Shown: in pieces, positions 27,318-36,850 of the stretch
Layout: every line of letters starts with the position of its first letter
How positions within the stretch are numbered: position 1 is the first letter of the stretch
Assembly: GCA_051201675.1 (NCBI GenBank)
Contig: CP179212.1
Location: 1,674,001-1,738,000, forward strand
Reading direction: 5' to 3'
Length of the DNA stretch: 64,000 nt
Source of the DNA: HTCC2207 sp002685195
Lineage (GTDB): Bacteria > Pseudomonadota > Gammaproteobacteria > Pseudomonadales > Porticoccaceae
Notes under the pieces: generated by a model
What the model was told of the DNA's origin: nothing
Seen by the model: the letters and a program-made list of their open reading frames with translations, nothing else
Database searches by the model: none
Position numbers and translations under genes: made by a program

Positions 27318-28550
27318 ATGAAGATCTATCGCGTCGGCGGCGCAGTAAGGGACAAATTACTTCACTATCCGAGTCATGAAAATGATTGGGTAGTCATAGG
27401 TAGCACTCCTGAAGAGATGTCCAAGCTGGGGTATCGGCCCGTAGGTCAGGACTTCCCCGTTTTTATTAAACCTGAAACAGGTGAAGAGTACGCATTGGCG
27501 CGAACCGAGCGAAAAACAGGCCTTGGATATGGTGGTTTCAGCTTTTATACAGCGCCAGACATCTCACTTGAGGATGATTTAGTTCGTCGCGATCTAACAA
27601 TTAACGCCATGGCAGAGGACGAAGATGGAACCATTATCGATCCCCACGGCGGGCAACGCGATCTTGAAGATCGAGTTTTGCGCCATGTCTCAGAAGCTTT
27701 TGATGAAGATCCTCTTCGCGTACTGCGCGTGGCGCGATTCGCAGCTAGATACGCACACCTAGGCTTTACCATCGCGCCTGAAACAGAACGCTTAATGATT
27801 GCCATCGTCAATTCAGGAGAATTGGCCCATCTTGTTGCTGAACGAATCTGGAAGGAAACCGAACGAGCGCTATGTGAAAAATCTCCTGATATCTATATTA
27901 GAACCTTGCGAGACTGTGGTGCATTGAAAAAATTACTGCCCGAGGTTGATGCTCTTTTCGGTGTGGATCAGCGGGCAGACTATCATCCTGAAGTTGATAC
28001 CGGCATACATATTCTGATGTCCTTACAGCAAGCGGCTAACTATTCTAGTGGCGCAGCTGTTAGGTTTGCGGTTTTAGTGCATGACCTTGGTAAAGGCATC
28101 ACGCCAAAAGATATTCTTCCCCGACACTCAGGCCATGAGGCACGCGGGGTGCCACTTGTTAAAGCGGTCTGTGACAGACTAAAAGTCCCCAATGAACATC
28201 GCAACCTAGCGCTAGTGGTCACTGAGTTTCACTTGATATGTCACAAAAGCCTCGAGCTAAAGCCCACAACCTTATTGAAATTGCTAAAATCCATTGGCGC
28301 GTTGAAATCTGCAAAAAAACTCGATGACTTTTTGGAGTGCTGCCTTGCTGACGCTAGAGGTCGCAAAGGATTTGAAGATCGAGAATACCCCCCTGCTGCG
28401 TTTCTAAGACAAGCGCGGGAAAAACTGCTAGAAGTTAAAGTCAAGGATCTAGCAAACAGTGGTCTTAGTGGCACTGATATCGGCGAACATTTACAGCAAC
28501 GACAAATCGAAGCGTTGCAACAGTTTAAAAACGAATTTCAACAGAATTAA
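27318..28550 (+). CDS. cca: CCA-adding tRNA nucleotidyltransferase
   Basis: 410 residues of the class II gammaproteobacterial type: MKIYRVGGAVRDKLL, the catalytic HENDWVVIG (DxD-equivalent region), DEDPLRVLRVARFAARY, and an HD domain (AVLVHDLGKG). Adds or repairs the 3' CCA of tRNAs. ATG 27318 matches the E. coli-like N-terminus; the in-frame TTG at 27306 is unlikely. A short upstream reading frame (27293-27379) overlaps the start out of frame. The 293 bp before it shows no other gene. Confidence 0.95.
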   Translation: MKIYRVGGAVRDKLLHYPSHENDWVVIGSTPEEMSKLGYRPVGQDFPVFIKPETGEEYALARTERKTGLGYGGFSFYTAPDISLEDDLVRRDLTINAMAEDEDGTIIDPHGGQRDLEDRVLRHVSEAFDEDPLRVLRVARFAARYAHLGFTIAPETERLMIAIVNSGELAHLVAERIWKETERALCEKSPDIYIRTLRDCGALKKLLPEVDALFGVDQRADYHPEVDTGIHILMSLQQAANYSSGAAVRFAVLVHDLGKGITPKDILPRHSGHEARGVPLVKAVCDRLKVPNEHRNLALVVTEFHLICHKSLELKPTTLLKLLKSIGALKSAKKLDDFLECCLADARGRKGFEDREYPPAAFLRQAREKLLEVKVKDLANSGLSGTDIGEHLQQRQIEALQQFKNEFQQN

Positions 28551-28562
28551 CGAGTGACTTTT

Positions 28563-29312
28563 ATGCAATCAAACCTTTCATCCCCACCAGTCATTCTTAT
28601 CACTGGAGCCGCACGTCGAATTGGTGCAGTCATCGCCCAGGTCTTTCATGAGCAAGGTTACACTATTGTCATTCACTACAATCGTTCAGCTTCAGCCGCA
28701 GACAAGCTTTGTATGCAACTCAACCAACAACGCAAAGATAGCTGCCTGCTAGTTCAAAGTGACCTCAACGACGATTCTGGTTTAGACAAAATTACAGATA
28801 CAGTTAGATCTATTGGCAGATTGGATGTGCTGGTAAATAATGCATCGAGTTTCTATCCAACTCCTCTGGAAGATTGCAACGATGATCAGTGGGATGATCT
28901 GATTAACAGTAATCTCAAAGGGCCGTTTTTCCTATCTCAGAAACTTGCACCAATGCTTACTAAAAGCCACGGAGCCATAGTCAACATTTCTGATATGCAC
29001 GCAAGACAAGCTCTGCAGAACCATCCGATATACTCTATCGCCAAGGCCGGTAATATTGCCATGACTAAATCACTGGCTAAAGAGTTGGGACCAGAAGTAC
29101 GGATCAACAGTGTAGCCCCAGGGGCAATTTTATGGCCTGAACACGAGCTTGATGACACCGACAAGCAAAACTCTGTTTTGAGTAAGGTGCCGATGGGACG
29201 TTTGGGGACTGAAAGTGATATTGCTCAAACCGTCTATTTTTTAGCGATCGAAGCGACCTACATGACTGGCCAAACAATTGCTGTAGATGGGGGTAGTTCA
29301 AACAGTATTTAG
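28563..29312 (+). CDS. folM: Pteridine reductase / FolM-like SDR
   Basis: 249-residue SDR with the distinctive ITGAARRIGAVIA motif (the RR in place of the usual glycine spacing is typical of pteridine reductases and FolM), VNNASSFYPTPLED, and YSIAKAGN with catalytic Tyr/Lys. Likely reduces dihydromonapterin or dihydrofolate. The folate genes folK and folB are directly convergent, supporting the role. Start ATG 28563; GTG 28554 is the alternative. Confidence 0.8.
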   Translation: MQSNLSSPPVILITGAARRIGAVIAQVFHEQGYTIVIHYNRSASAADKLCMQLNQQRKDSCLLVQSDLNDDSGLDKITDTVRSIGRLDVLVNNASSFYPTPLEDCNDDQWDDLINSNLKGPFFLSQKLAPMLTKSHGAIVNISDMHARQALQNHPIYSIAKAGNIAMTKSLAKELGPEVRINSVAPGAILWPEHELDDTDKQNSVLSKVPMGRLGTESDIAQTVYFLAIEATYMTGQTIAVDGGSSNSI

Positions 29313-29321
29313 CAAAACTTG

Positions 29322-29822
29322 TTAACTGGCGCCACTCCAATGGAACTCGATAGGCCACAGCTTTTGCTTTTCTTTGTCATAATCAGCCCAATGCTGAGCA
29401 TAGGATTTACCCGTGACAGGATGAACAGAAGTCGGCGCGATTTCCGCTAGAGGCAAAAGTACGAAAGCGTTTTTCAAGACTTCATCGCGGGGCAATGCAA
29501 TACCATCCCTCTCACCAGAGACATCATCAACAGTGAGAATATCAATATCCAAACTTCGCGGACCAAAGCGCGGTGCCGAGCGGTCTCGACCGTTACTATT
29601 CTCTATCTCCTTAAGAATAAAGGAGATTTCCCCAACAGACATTTCGGATTTGATTGCCACCACTAAATTATAGAAATTATCACCTTTAAAGCCCACTGAG
29701 TCGCTCTCATAAACAGAAGAGAGAGTTAGATCACCAAAGTTTTCGGCGAGTGCATCCAAGGCAGCGCAAATGCGCAAAGTCCTATCGATGTTACTGCCCA
29801 AACTAAGGTAGATTAAGGCCAC
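29322..29822 (-). CDS. folK: 6-hydroxymethyl-7,8-dihydropterin pyrophosphokinase
   Basis: 166 residues with LSLGSNIDRTLRICAAL, the signature GRDRSAPRFGPRSLDIDIL (Mg-binding DxD) and PRDEVLKNAFVLLPLAEIAP. Second pterin-side enzyme of folate synthesis. Stop/start overlap with folB by one base. Confidence 0.96.
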   Translation of the reverse strand: MALIYLSLGSNIDRTLRICAALDALAENFGDLTLSSVYESDSVGFKGDNFYNLVVAIKSEMSVGEISFILKEIENSNGRDRSAPRFGPRSLDIDILTVDDVSGERDGIALPRDEVLKNAFVLLPLAEIAPTSVHPVTGKSYAQHWADYDKEKQKLWPIEFHWSGAS

Positions 29823-30178
29823 TATTGACGCTCTCCCCGCTCGATAATAATACCTACATCCTGAGACCCTCGAAGAGCCCCAGGTTTGCTAACTCTCAAT
29901 TTTAACCAAGGTACAGAAAATTCCTCTCTGACTATACTAGCGACTTCATCTGCCATGCGCTCAACTAATAAAAACTCACTTTCTTCAATAAACTTGATCA
30001 GCCGTTTGGCAATGGATTTGTAGTTGAGCGCGTATTGAATATCATCCGTCTCTGCAGCTTTACGAATATCATGGGCCATTTCAAGATCTAAACTAACCGT
30101 CTGTTTGACTTCTCGCTCCCAATCATAAATTCCAATAATCGTTTCAATACGTAAATCTCTGATATAAACAATATCCAT
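29822..30178 (-). CDS. folB: Dihydroneopterin aldolase
   Basis: 118 residues: IRDLRIETIIGIYDWEREV, ALNYKSIAKRL, EFLLVERMADEVA (catalytic Glu/Lys region, Lys in KLRVSKPGAL) and a short tail. Produces the FolK substrate. Overlaps the tsaD stop and folK start by single bases. Confidence 0.95.
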   Translation of the reverse strand: MDIVYIRDLRIETIIGIYDWEREVKQTVSLDLEMAHDIRKAAETDDIQYALNYKSIAKRLIKFIEESEFLLVERMADEVASIVREEFSVPWLKLRVSKPGALRGSQDVGIIIERGERQ

Positions 30179-31236
30179 TAAATACTTTCCTGTAGTACAT
30201 CAATGCTTGAAGGTTGACTAAGTTGATCAAGTGGCCAGCGTGGTGTAGCCGTTATACTTAAGGGGTTGCTCTCGCCCGCCAATAGCCGCTGGCAACCAGC
30301 ATAGGCAATCATAGCTCCATTATCGGTGCAAAACTCATGGCGAGCATAAAACACTTCGACTCCCTCTTCCTTAAGGACGACCTCTAGCTTATGTCTTAGC
30401 CTCGTATTCGCTGAGACTCCTCCAGCAATGACCAACGTACTCATTCCCGAAGCGATAGCCGCTCTTTTGCATTTGATCACAAGCGTATCCACTACCGCCT
30501 CCTGAAACCCCGCACAAATATCTGCAATGGTTTGATCATCGGGAAGAGCGTCGTTTCCCCGATGTTTGTCAATCAAGTTTCGAGTAAAAGTCTTTAATCC
30601 AGAAAAGCTAAAATCTAAACCTGGGCGATCCGTCATTGGTCTAGGAAAGGTAAATCGCTCTATCTCGCCTTGCTCTGCTAGCTTTGCTAAAACCGGGCCG
30701 CCTGGATAATCTAAATCTAGCATCTTTGCTGTTTTATCAAAGGCTTCTCCTGCTGCATCATCCAAAGACTCTCCAAGCAACTCATAGTCGCCAATGGATG
30801 CTACTGATACTAACTGGGTGTGTCCCCCAGATACCAGTAGTGCAACAAAGGGGAAGTCTGGCGGATTATTCTCCAGCATGGGCGCCAACAAGTGCGCTTC
30901 CATATGGTGAACGCCGACAACAGGGATACCCAGTGCAAATCCTAAAGCGGTACCCATAGCACCACCTACCATTAATGCACCCATCAAACCTGGACCAGCG
31001 GTATAAGCTATTCCATCAAGATTCTGTTTGATGACTCCGGCCGACTCTAACACCTCATCAAGTAAGGGTAATATCTTACGGATATGGTCTCTGGACGCTA
31101 ATTCCGGTACCACTCCACCATAATCCGCATGAAGTTTAACCTGTGAATATAGGGTGTGTGCCAGTAACCCGCGATCGCTATCATAAACAGCTACGCCGGT
31201 TTCATCACATGAGGTTTCGATACCTAAAACAAGCAT
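30178..31236 (-). CDS. tsaD: tRNA N6-threonylcarbamoyladenosine transferase subunit
   Basis: 352 residues, Kae1/TsaD ASKHA fold. GIETSCDETGVAVYD at the start, iron ligands H111 and H115 in HHMEAHL, LLVSGGHTQLV and FSFSGLKT. Transfers the threonylcarbamoyl group to A37 of ANN-decoding tRNAs. Divergent from rpsU, the conserved arrangement. Confidence 0.97.
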   Translation of the reverse strand: MLVLGIETSCDETGVAVYDSDRGLLAHTLYSQVKLHADYGGVVPELASRDHIRKILPLLDEVLESAGVIKQNLDGIAYTAGPGLMGALMVGGAMGTALGFALGIPVVGVHHMEAHLLAPMLENNPPDFPFVALLVSGGHTQLVSVASIGDYELLGESLDDAAGEAFDKTAKMLDLDYPGGPVLAKLAEQGEIERFTFPRPMTDRPGLDFSFSGLKTFTRNLIDKHRGNDALPDDQTIADICAGFQEAVVDTLVIKCKRAAIASGMSTLVIAGGVSANTRLRHKLEVVLKEEGVEVFYARHEFCTDNGAMIAYAGCQRLLAGESNPLSITATPRWPLDQLSQPSSIDVLQESI

Positions 31237-31380
31237 TTTGCAGAGAACCTAAATAAATTTGCTAGTAGTTGAACAGAGATTATAACAATAGTTATTCTAA
31301 GATGGTGACATCCTTACATAGCGCTGCAAAGGTTACCTTAGAATACGCGTTAAAACCCATCAAAAAGACGTCAAAAAACT

Positions 31381-31409
31381 TTGCAACAACCAGGGGAAGT
31401 GTATAGACT
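31381..31409 (+). promoter_or_regulatory. Candidate rpsU operon promoter
   Basis: TTGCAA (31381-31386), 17 bp, TAGACT (31404-31409), about 70 bp before rpsU. A 7-bp inverted repeat, ACAACCA (31386-31392) and TGGTTGT (31427-31433), flanks the presumed start site. The rest of 31237-31480 shows nothing else I can name. Confidence 0.4.
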
Positions 31410-31480
31410 ACGCGCCCTTGAGAAGTTGGTTGTGGAATGGGTCCCGCCGACAGTTATTTTCACTACAGGATTAATCATAC

Positions 31481-31696
31481 ATGCCAAGTGTACGAATAAA
31501 AGAAAACGAGCCATTTGACGTAGCTCTGCGTCGCTTCAAGCGCTCTTGCGAAAAGGCTGGTGTACTAGCTAAAGTTCGCAGTTGTGAGTTTTACGAGAAA
31601 CCTACCTGGGTGCGCAAGCGCAAGGCCGCTGCAGCAGTTAAACGCAACCAGAAAAAAGTATCTCGCGAATCCCGCAAATTTACTCGGCTGTACTAG
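31481..31696 (+). CDS. rpsU: 30S ribosomal protein S21
   Basis: 71 residues, highly basic: PSVRIKENEPFDVALRRFKR and a C-terminal KKVSRESRKFTRLY. Binds near the anti-SD end of 16S rRNA. First gene of the rpsU-yqeY-dnaG-rpoD region. Confidence 0.98.
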   Translation: MPSVRIKENEPFDVALRRFKRSCEKAGVLAKVRSCEFYEKPTWVRKRKAAAAVKRNQKKVSRESRKFTRLY

Positions 31697-31733
31697 TCTC
31701 CACCGATTTGTTGTGTGAGATGAATATTACCAA

Positions 31734-31757
31734 AGAGCGCCTAGTTGGCGCTTTTTG
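31734..31757 (+). terminator. Rho-independent terminator after rpsU
   Basis: Stem AGCGCC (31736-31741), 5-nt loop, GGCGCT (31747-31752), then a TTTT run. A hairpin between rpsU and the downstream genes is classical for this operon and tunes dnaG/rpoD expression relative to S21. Confidence 0.8.
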
Positions 31758-31797
31758 TGTTTCTAGAATCCTTAAAATATTTACCTGGAGGTAACCC

Positions 31798-32244
31798 ATG
31801 TCAATGAAGAGCCAGCTTACTGATGCGATGAAAGATGCCATGCGTGCAAAAGACAAACCTCGCCTTAGCGCCATTCGATTGATGTTGGCAGAGGTAAAGC
31901 GCATTGAAGTAGATGAAAGAATTGAAGTCAGTGATGAACGACTTTTGACCATTCTAGACAAAATGGTCAAACAACGGCGTGATTCTATTACTCAATATGA
32001 ATCTGCCGGGCGGCAAGAATTAGCAGATATTGAAATATCTGAAATAAACGTGATTCAAGAGTTTTTACCCACCGCACTCACAGATGAAGAAATTAATGCC
32101 ATGATAAGCTCTGCAATTAGCGTATCAGGTGCTGAGTCCATGCGCGATATGGGTAAGGTCATGGGCATTCTCAAACCTCAAATTCAAGGTCGAGCTGATG
32201 GCGGTGCAGTCAGCGGATTGGTGAAGATTGCCTTAAACAGCTAA
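31798..32244 (+). CDS. yqeY: GatB/YqeY domain protein
   Basis: 148 residues of the stand-alone YqeY family, helical: MKDAMRAKDKPRLSAIRLMLAEVK and MGKVMGILKPQIQGRADGG. Related to the tail domain of GatB and possibly tRNA-binding; physiological role unresolved. Strong GGAGG ribosome site just upstream. Conserved between rpsU and dnaG in pseudomonads. Confidence 0.92.
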   Translation: MSMKSQLTDAMKDAMRAKDKPRLSAIRLMLAEVKRIEVDERIEVSDERLLTILDKMVKQRRDSITQYESAGRQELADIEISEINVIQEFLPTALTDEEINAMISSAISVSGAESMRDMGKVMGILKPQIQGRADGGAVSGLVKIALNS

Positions 32245-32310
32245 TCACTGTTTCTTTCCCCGACGAAGTGGTTACACTGTCACTGTTAATGACAATTATT
32301 TGCGTCGCCC

Positions 32311-34275
32311 ATGGCTGGATTAATTCCACAAACTTTTATTGATGATTTATTAGACCGCGTTGATATCGTCGACGTGGTTAACAGCCGTGTGCAACTTAAA
32401 AAGGCCGGCAAAAACTACAAAGCTTGCTGCCCCTTCCATGAAGAAAAAAGCCCCTCTTTTACCGTCGCTCAAGACAAACAATTCTATTACTGCTTTGGCT
32501 GCGGCGCTGGCGGAAATGCACTTGGGTTTGTTATGGAGTTTGATCGTTTAGACTTCCTTCCAGCAGTAGAAATGTTAGCCAAAAATGCAGGCATGGAAAT
32601 ACCAAGAGAAGCGGCGCCAGATCAGAGAGTTACCAAACAGAAAGATAGCCTCTATTCAATATTAACTCAGTCAGATAAATTTTTTCGTCAACAATTAAGA
32701 ACTCACCAAGGAGCCAAGGTAGCTGTTGACTATCTCAAAGGCCGCGGACTTAGCGGCAAGATTGCTGCCCAATTTGGTGTGGGTTACGCACCCCCAGGTT
32801 GGGACAATTTATTAAAGGTGGCCGGTGGTGACGATCAAAAAAATAAGTTGCTTGATGAGTCAGGAATGATCATCGTTAAACCTGAAGAAAAGAAACAGTA
32901 TGACCGTTTTCGGCACCGAATAATGTTTCCCATCCGAGATCAGAGAGGACGTACCATAGGCTTTGGTGGTCGAGTATTAGATGACAGTACACCAAAGTAT
33001 CTCAACTCTCCTGAGACACCAGTTTTCCACAAAGGACGAGAACTTTATGGGCTCTATGAAGCGCGACAAGCACTTAAGGAAATACCCTGCCTGATCATGG
33101 TAGAGGGCTACATGGATGTGATCGCACTGGCACAGTATGGTATTGCTAATGCGGTTGCTACCCTTGGCACAGCGCTCACCGAGAACCATCTTCAGAAGCT
33201 ATTCAGGTACACATCCGAAATCGTGTTCTGCTTTGATGGTGATAGCGCAGGTAGACGAGCGGCAGCCAGATCTCTTGAAATTGCACTGCCAGAAATGAGG
33301 GACGGCGTATCAGCTAAGTTCTTATTTTTACCTGATGGTGAAGACCCTGACAGCATGGTTCGTCAATTAGGTACTGAAGCTTTTCTCGAACAGGTTGAAA
33401 AATCTCAACCTCTATCAGAATTCCTTTTTGAGCAACTTAGCGACGGTATTGACTCCTCCACAGCAGACGGAAAAGCCCGGTTAAGTAAAACCTGTGCCCC
33501 CCAAATAAACCGTATTCCACAAGGTGTGTTTCGGCAATTAATGCTTGAGGAATTATCACGCCGCACCGGCGTCTCCGCGGACAACTTGCGCGATTATGTC
33601 GCTACCCATGTCACTCCCCAGCAGAGAGCCGCGATCGCCAATGATCCCAATCACGAAACAGGCTCACAAACCCAATCCACTGACCAACACAATCATGCCT
33701 CCTCCAACGATTATCACTATCCCGAGCAAGATAGCTCTTTGGAAGCCGACGATTATGCTGATATGCGCCCAACCCGGGCTTCCAAAATTCGCCTTTCTCC
33801 AATAAAATTTATCACTGCGCTACTACTTAACCACCCCGCTCTAGCAGAGGCTGCAGAAGATATCGGATTTTTAAAGCAGTCTACTGATCAGGACACACAG
33901 CTATTCCTGCGAGTTCTTGATGTCGCTAAGAAAAACCCCCACTACAAACCATCTCATATCTTTGCCTACTGGCTGGGAACTCATGGCAATCAAGCTGAGA
34001 CAAAGATACTGCAGTCACTCGCTGCCAGTGAGCTCTATCACCCGCCAGTCGGAACAGGACGTGATGATCATCAAGAGTTCAGTGATGCTTTAGCCCATGT
34101 CATTCAAAGCGCGTTTGATGCCTTACCGATCCAAGAAAAAGCGCTCCATTTACTTGAACAAAAAACCCTGAGCGAGCGGGAAATTAAGCAGTTACACAGG
34201 ATACGATTGCAGCTGGCTAATGACCAACAATCGAGTGACTTAAAAAACAAGATAAAACAACGACTTGTGGTCTAA
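32311..34275 (+). CDS. dnaG: DNA primase
   Basis: 654 residues. Zinc-binding domain CCPFHEEKSPSF ... YYCFGCGAGGN (Cys40, His43, Cys61, Cys64), TOPRIM core with MVEGYMDVIAL and CFDGDSAGRRAA, and a C-terminal DnaB-interaction domain. A Gln/Asn/His-rich linker lies at about 440-480. Makes RNA primers for replication. Confidence 0.97.
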   Translation: MAGLIPQTFIDDLLDRVDIVDVVNSRVQLKKAGKNYKACCPFHEEKSPSFTVAQDKQFYYCFGCGAGGNALGFVMEFDRLDFLPAVEMLAKNAGMEIPREAAPDQRVTKQKDSLYSILTQSDKFFRQQLRTHQGAKVAVDYLKGRGLSGKIAAQFGVGYAPPGWDNLLKVAGGDDQKNKLLDESGMIIVKPEEKKQYDRFRHRIMFPIRDQRGRTIGFGGRVLDDSTPKYLNSPETPVFHKGRELYGLYEARQALKEIPCLIMVEGYMDVIALAQYGIANAVATLGTALTENHLQKLFRYTSEIVFCFDGDSAGRRAAARSLEIALPEMRDGVSAKFLFLPDGEDPDSMVRQLGTEAFLEQVEKSQPLSEFLFEQLSDGIDSSTADGKARLSKTCAPQINRIPQGVFRQLMLEELSRRTGVSADNLRDYVATHVTPQQRAAIANDPNHETGSQTQSTDQHNHASSNDYHYPEQDSSLEADDYADMRPTRASKIRLSPIKFITALLLNHPALAEAAEDIGFLKQSTDQDTQLFLRVLDVAKKNPHYKPSHIFAYWLGTHGNQAETKILQSLAASELYHPPVGTGRDDHQEFSDALAHVIQSAFDALPIQEKALHLLEQKTLSEREIKQLHRIRLQLANDQQSSDLKNKIKQRLVV

Positions 34276-34340
34276 ACTAAGAAAATATAAGTAAGTAAAA
34301 TAAAGATAAGTTTGACTGAGACAAGCGGATTTTTATTCGC

Positions 34341-34346
34341 TATAAT
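34341..34346 (+). promoter_or_regulatory. -10 element candidate upstream of rpoD
   Basis: A perfect TATAAT 43 bp before the rpoD ATG. The best -35-like hexamer, TTGACT at 34312-34317, is 23 bp away, too far for a standard sigma70 promoter, so the -35 is uncertain. Confidence 0.4.
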
Positions 34347-34388
34347 TGCGCGCTATTTTTTCAACCTCTAACTACGCAAGACGGCCCT

Positions 34389-36239
34389 ATGACTGACAGC
34401 AATGATAAGCAACAATCTGGTATCAAAGACCTTATAGCCAAAGGACGGGAACAAGGTTACTTAACCTACGCTGAAGTGAACGATCACCTACCTGAAGATA
34501 TAGCCGACCCTGAACAGGTCGAAGACATCATTCAGATGATCAATGACATGGGAATTACCGTGTTTGAAACTGCCCCCGATGCAGAAACATTGCTCATGAT
34601 GTCCGGTGACAACACCCCAGATGAAGTTGCTGCTGCTGAAGCGGCCGCTGCGCTTGCGTCTGTAGAGTCTGAGCAGCATCGAACAACAGATCCTGTGCGC
34701 ATGTACATGCGAGAAATGGGTTCAGTTGAGCTTTTGACCCGTGAAGGTGAAATTGAAATCGCCAAGCGAATTGAGGAAGGCACAAGAGAATTAATGTCCG
34801 CAGTCGCAGACTGGCCTTCAAATGTTGCCGCCGTTATTGCTGAATGGGACAAGGTTGTTGAGGGAGAGAGAAAACTCACTGATGTTATCAGCGGCTATTT
34901 AAACCCCATGGAGCATGTTCCATCAGCACTTGCTCAGCAACAAGCGGCTGAAGCAGCCGAAGCAGAAAGAATTGCTAACGGTGAAGAAATTGACGAAGAA
35001 GAGGAAGAAGAAGAGCACGAAGGTGGCTTAGATCCAGAAGAAGCCACTCAACGCTTTGAAGAAATTCGTGCACTCATGATCAAAACAGATAAATCTGTCG
35101 CACGCTACGGACGCGACGGAAATGCATCTATTAAAAATATGCAGGAACTCGGTGAATTATTTAAGTTTCTGAAGTTGACCCCTCGTCAGTTTGATCCTCT
35201 AGTGGCAGTTATTCGCGCTGCGGTAGAAAAGATCCGTGCTGAAGAACGCAACATCATGAAACTCTGCATTCGTTTTTCAAAAATGCCGCGTAAAGAGTTT
35301 ATCAAGTCATTCCCAGGCAACGAAACCAATCTAAAATGGACTGGTACTCTGGTAAAAGCAAAAGCCGACTACTCAAATGGCATTGCTAATCAAGAAATAG
35401 AAATTTTACGGTCTCAGCGGAAGCTCATACAGGTGCAAACAACGAGCGGCCTGTCCATCCTACAAATAAAAGACATTAATAGACGTCTCACCATTGGTGA
35501 AGCCATGGCAAGGCGCGCAAAGAAAGAGATGGTGGAAGCAAACTTACGCCTTGTGATCTCGATCGCTAAGAAATATACAAATCGCGGGCTACAATTCTTA
35601 GACCTTATCCAAGAAGGTAATATTGGCTTAATGAAAGCCGTAGATAAGTTTGAATATCGCCGTGGTTACAAGTTTTCAACCTACGCGACATGGTGGATTC
35701 GACAAGCAATAACACGCTCTATTGCCGACCAGGCCAGAACTATTCGAATTCCTGTGCACATGATTGAAACGATCAACAAGCTCAATCGTATTTCTCGCCA
35801 AATGCTGCAAGAGATGGGCCGAGAGCCGTCGCCCGAAGAGTTGGCCGAGCGCATGGAAATGCCTGAAGATAAGATTCGTAAGGTCCTTAAAATCGCCAAA
35901 GAGCCCATTTCCATGGAGACTCCCATTGGTGAAGACGAAGATGCAAGCATTGGCGATCTTATTGAAGACATCACCATTGCCCAGCCAATTGATGAGGCTA
36001 CCAAGAGCAACCTCACCGACTCAACACGTGGTGTACTAGGCAGTTTAACTGCACGAGAAGCCAAGGTTCTACGCATGCGTTTCGGTATCGATATGAACAC
36101 AGACCACACTCTAGAAGAGGTGGGTAAACAGTTTGATGTAACTCGTGAGCGTATTCGACAAATTGAGGCTAAAGCACTACGTAAACTGCGTCACCCCACC
36201 CGCTCTGATCACCTGCGTAGCTTTATCGACGAGCAATAA
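34389..36239 (+). CDS. rpoD: RNA polymerase primary sigma factor (sigma70)
   Basis: 616 residues. Region 1.1 at the N-terminus; 1.2 DPVRMYMREMGSVELLTREGE; an acidic stretch of the non-conserved region (about 197-215); region 2 NLRLVISIAKKYTNRGLQFL and YKFSTYATWWIRQAITR; region 3 RIPVHMIETINKLNR; region 4 DHTLEEVGKQFDVTRERIRQ. Followed after 8 nt by tRNA-Ile2. Confidence 0.98.
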   Translation: MTDSNDKQQSGIKDLIAKGREQGYLTYAEVNDHLPEDIADPEQVEDIIQMINDMGITVFETAPDAETLLMMSGDNTPDEVAAAEAAAALASVESEQHRTTDPVRMYMREMGSVELLTREGEIEIAKRIEEGTRELMSAVADWPSNVAAVIAEWDKVVEGERKLTDVISGYLNPMEHVPSALAQQQAAEAAEAERIANGEEIDEEEEEEEHEGGLDPEEATQRFEEIRALMIKTDKSVARYGRDGNASIKNMQELGELFKFLKLTPRQFDPLVAVIRAAVEKIRAEERNIMKLCIRFSKMPRKEFIKSFPGNETNLKWTGTLVKAKADYSNGIANQEIEILRSQRKLIQVQTTSGLSILQIKDINRRLTIGEAMARRAKKEMVEANLRLVISIAKKYTNRGLQFLDLIQEGNIGLMKAVDKFEYRRGYKFSTYATWWIRQAITRSIADQARTIRIPVHMIETINKLNRISRQMLQEMGREPSPEELAERMEMPEDKIRKVLKIAKEPISMETPIGEDEDASIGDLIEDITIAQPIDEATKSNLTDSTRGVLGSLTAREAKVLRMRFGIDMNTDHTLEEVGKQFDVTRERIRQIEAKALRKLRHPTRSDHLRSFIDEQ

Positions 36240-36247
36240 GTTTTTAA

Positions 36248-36324
36248 GGGCCCATAGCTCAGCTGGTTAGAGCAGTCGACTCATAATCGATTGGTCGTAG
36301 GTTCAAGTCCTACTGGGCCCACCA
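36248..36324 (+). tRNA. tRNA-Ile2 (CAU anticodon, lysidine type), intact copy 1
   Basis: 77 nt including encoded CCA. Acceptor GGGCCCA pairs fully with TGGGCCC; D stem GCTC/GAGC; anticodon loop CTCATAA gives CAU; T arm GTAGG/CCTAC with TTCAAGT. The sequence pattern matches E. coli ileX/ileY, the AUA-decoding tRNA-Ile modified by TilS, rather than elongator tRNA-Met, and ileX is also next to rpoD. Its 3' part recurs at 36780, 38808 and 39261. Confidence 0.93.
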
Positions 36325-36330
36325 TTTTGT

Positions 36331-36690
36331 CTAAATCACAAAAATTATAATAAAACCAAATATCTGAAAACACACAAATACCACATAAATTGGTTTTAAC
36401 CATCTCTGGTAAGTATATTTAGTGCGAAAGATTTCCAACCAGTGCTTATTAATTCCTTTTGCTTTGTAAGTCGCGTAGTACATTTGCCAGCAAGAGTCTA
36501 TTGCGAAAACTACAAAGAAAATTAGGACAAACCTCCCCACTATACCGCTCGTCATTAATACATTGATTGATTCAATAACATTTTCTCTAACGAGGTCAGA
36601 GGAGTAAGCACCCAAAGTAACTGCGATGACCCATAAACCAAATAACAAACGAATTACAGTAATCAACCAATTGAATTCTCTCAACGACAT
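36331..36690 (-). CDS. Small membrane protein, island cargo
   Basis: 119 residues with about three TM helices (roughly 8-27, 47-65, 98-118). Good AAGAGGAGA site before the ATG. No family recognised. The stop codon is 6 nt from the CCA end of tRNA copy 1. A decayed homologue of its last 14 codons lies beyond tRNA copy 4 (39316-39357), so this gene was once duplicated along with the tRNA. Confidence 0.65.
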   Translation of the reverse strand: MSLREFNWLITVIRLLFGLWVIAVTLGAYSSDLVRENVIESINVLMTSGIVGRFVLIFFVVFAIDSCWQMYYATYKAKGINKHWLEIFRTKYTYQRWLKPIYVVFVCFQIFGFIIIFVI

Positions 36691-36779
36691 TCTCCTCTTG
36701 AGATTCGAGTATCCGCTTTTCCATCGAATAAGAACCTAAATATATTTTTATGACTATCTGGATATAAAGTATAGACTTT

Positions 36780-36850
36780 ATAGCTCAGCTGGTTAGAGCA
36801 GTCGACTCATAATCGATTGGTCGTAGGTTCAAGTCCTACTGGGCCCACCA
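36780..36850 (+). pseudogene. tRNA-Ile2 copy 2, acceptor stem lost
   Basis: Identical to copy 1 over 75 bp (36780-36854 versus 36254-36328: tRNA position 7 to four T beyond CCA). The 5' acceptor strand is replaced by GACTTTA, which leaves C-C and A-C mismatches and three wobbles against the 3' strand. RNase P processing and charging are unlikely. Perfect identity implies a recent or converted duplication. Confidence 0.88.

Noticed and set aside
36248..36324. Call of elongator tRNA-Met from the CAU anticodon
   Set aside because: Stem sequences and the rpoD-adjacent location match tRNA-Ile2 (ileX type), not tRNA-Met.
36780..36850. Second functional tRNA gene
   Set aside because: The 5' acceptor strand does not pair with the 3' strand, so a normal tRNA cannot form.
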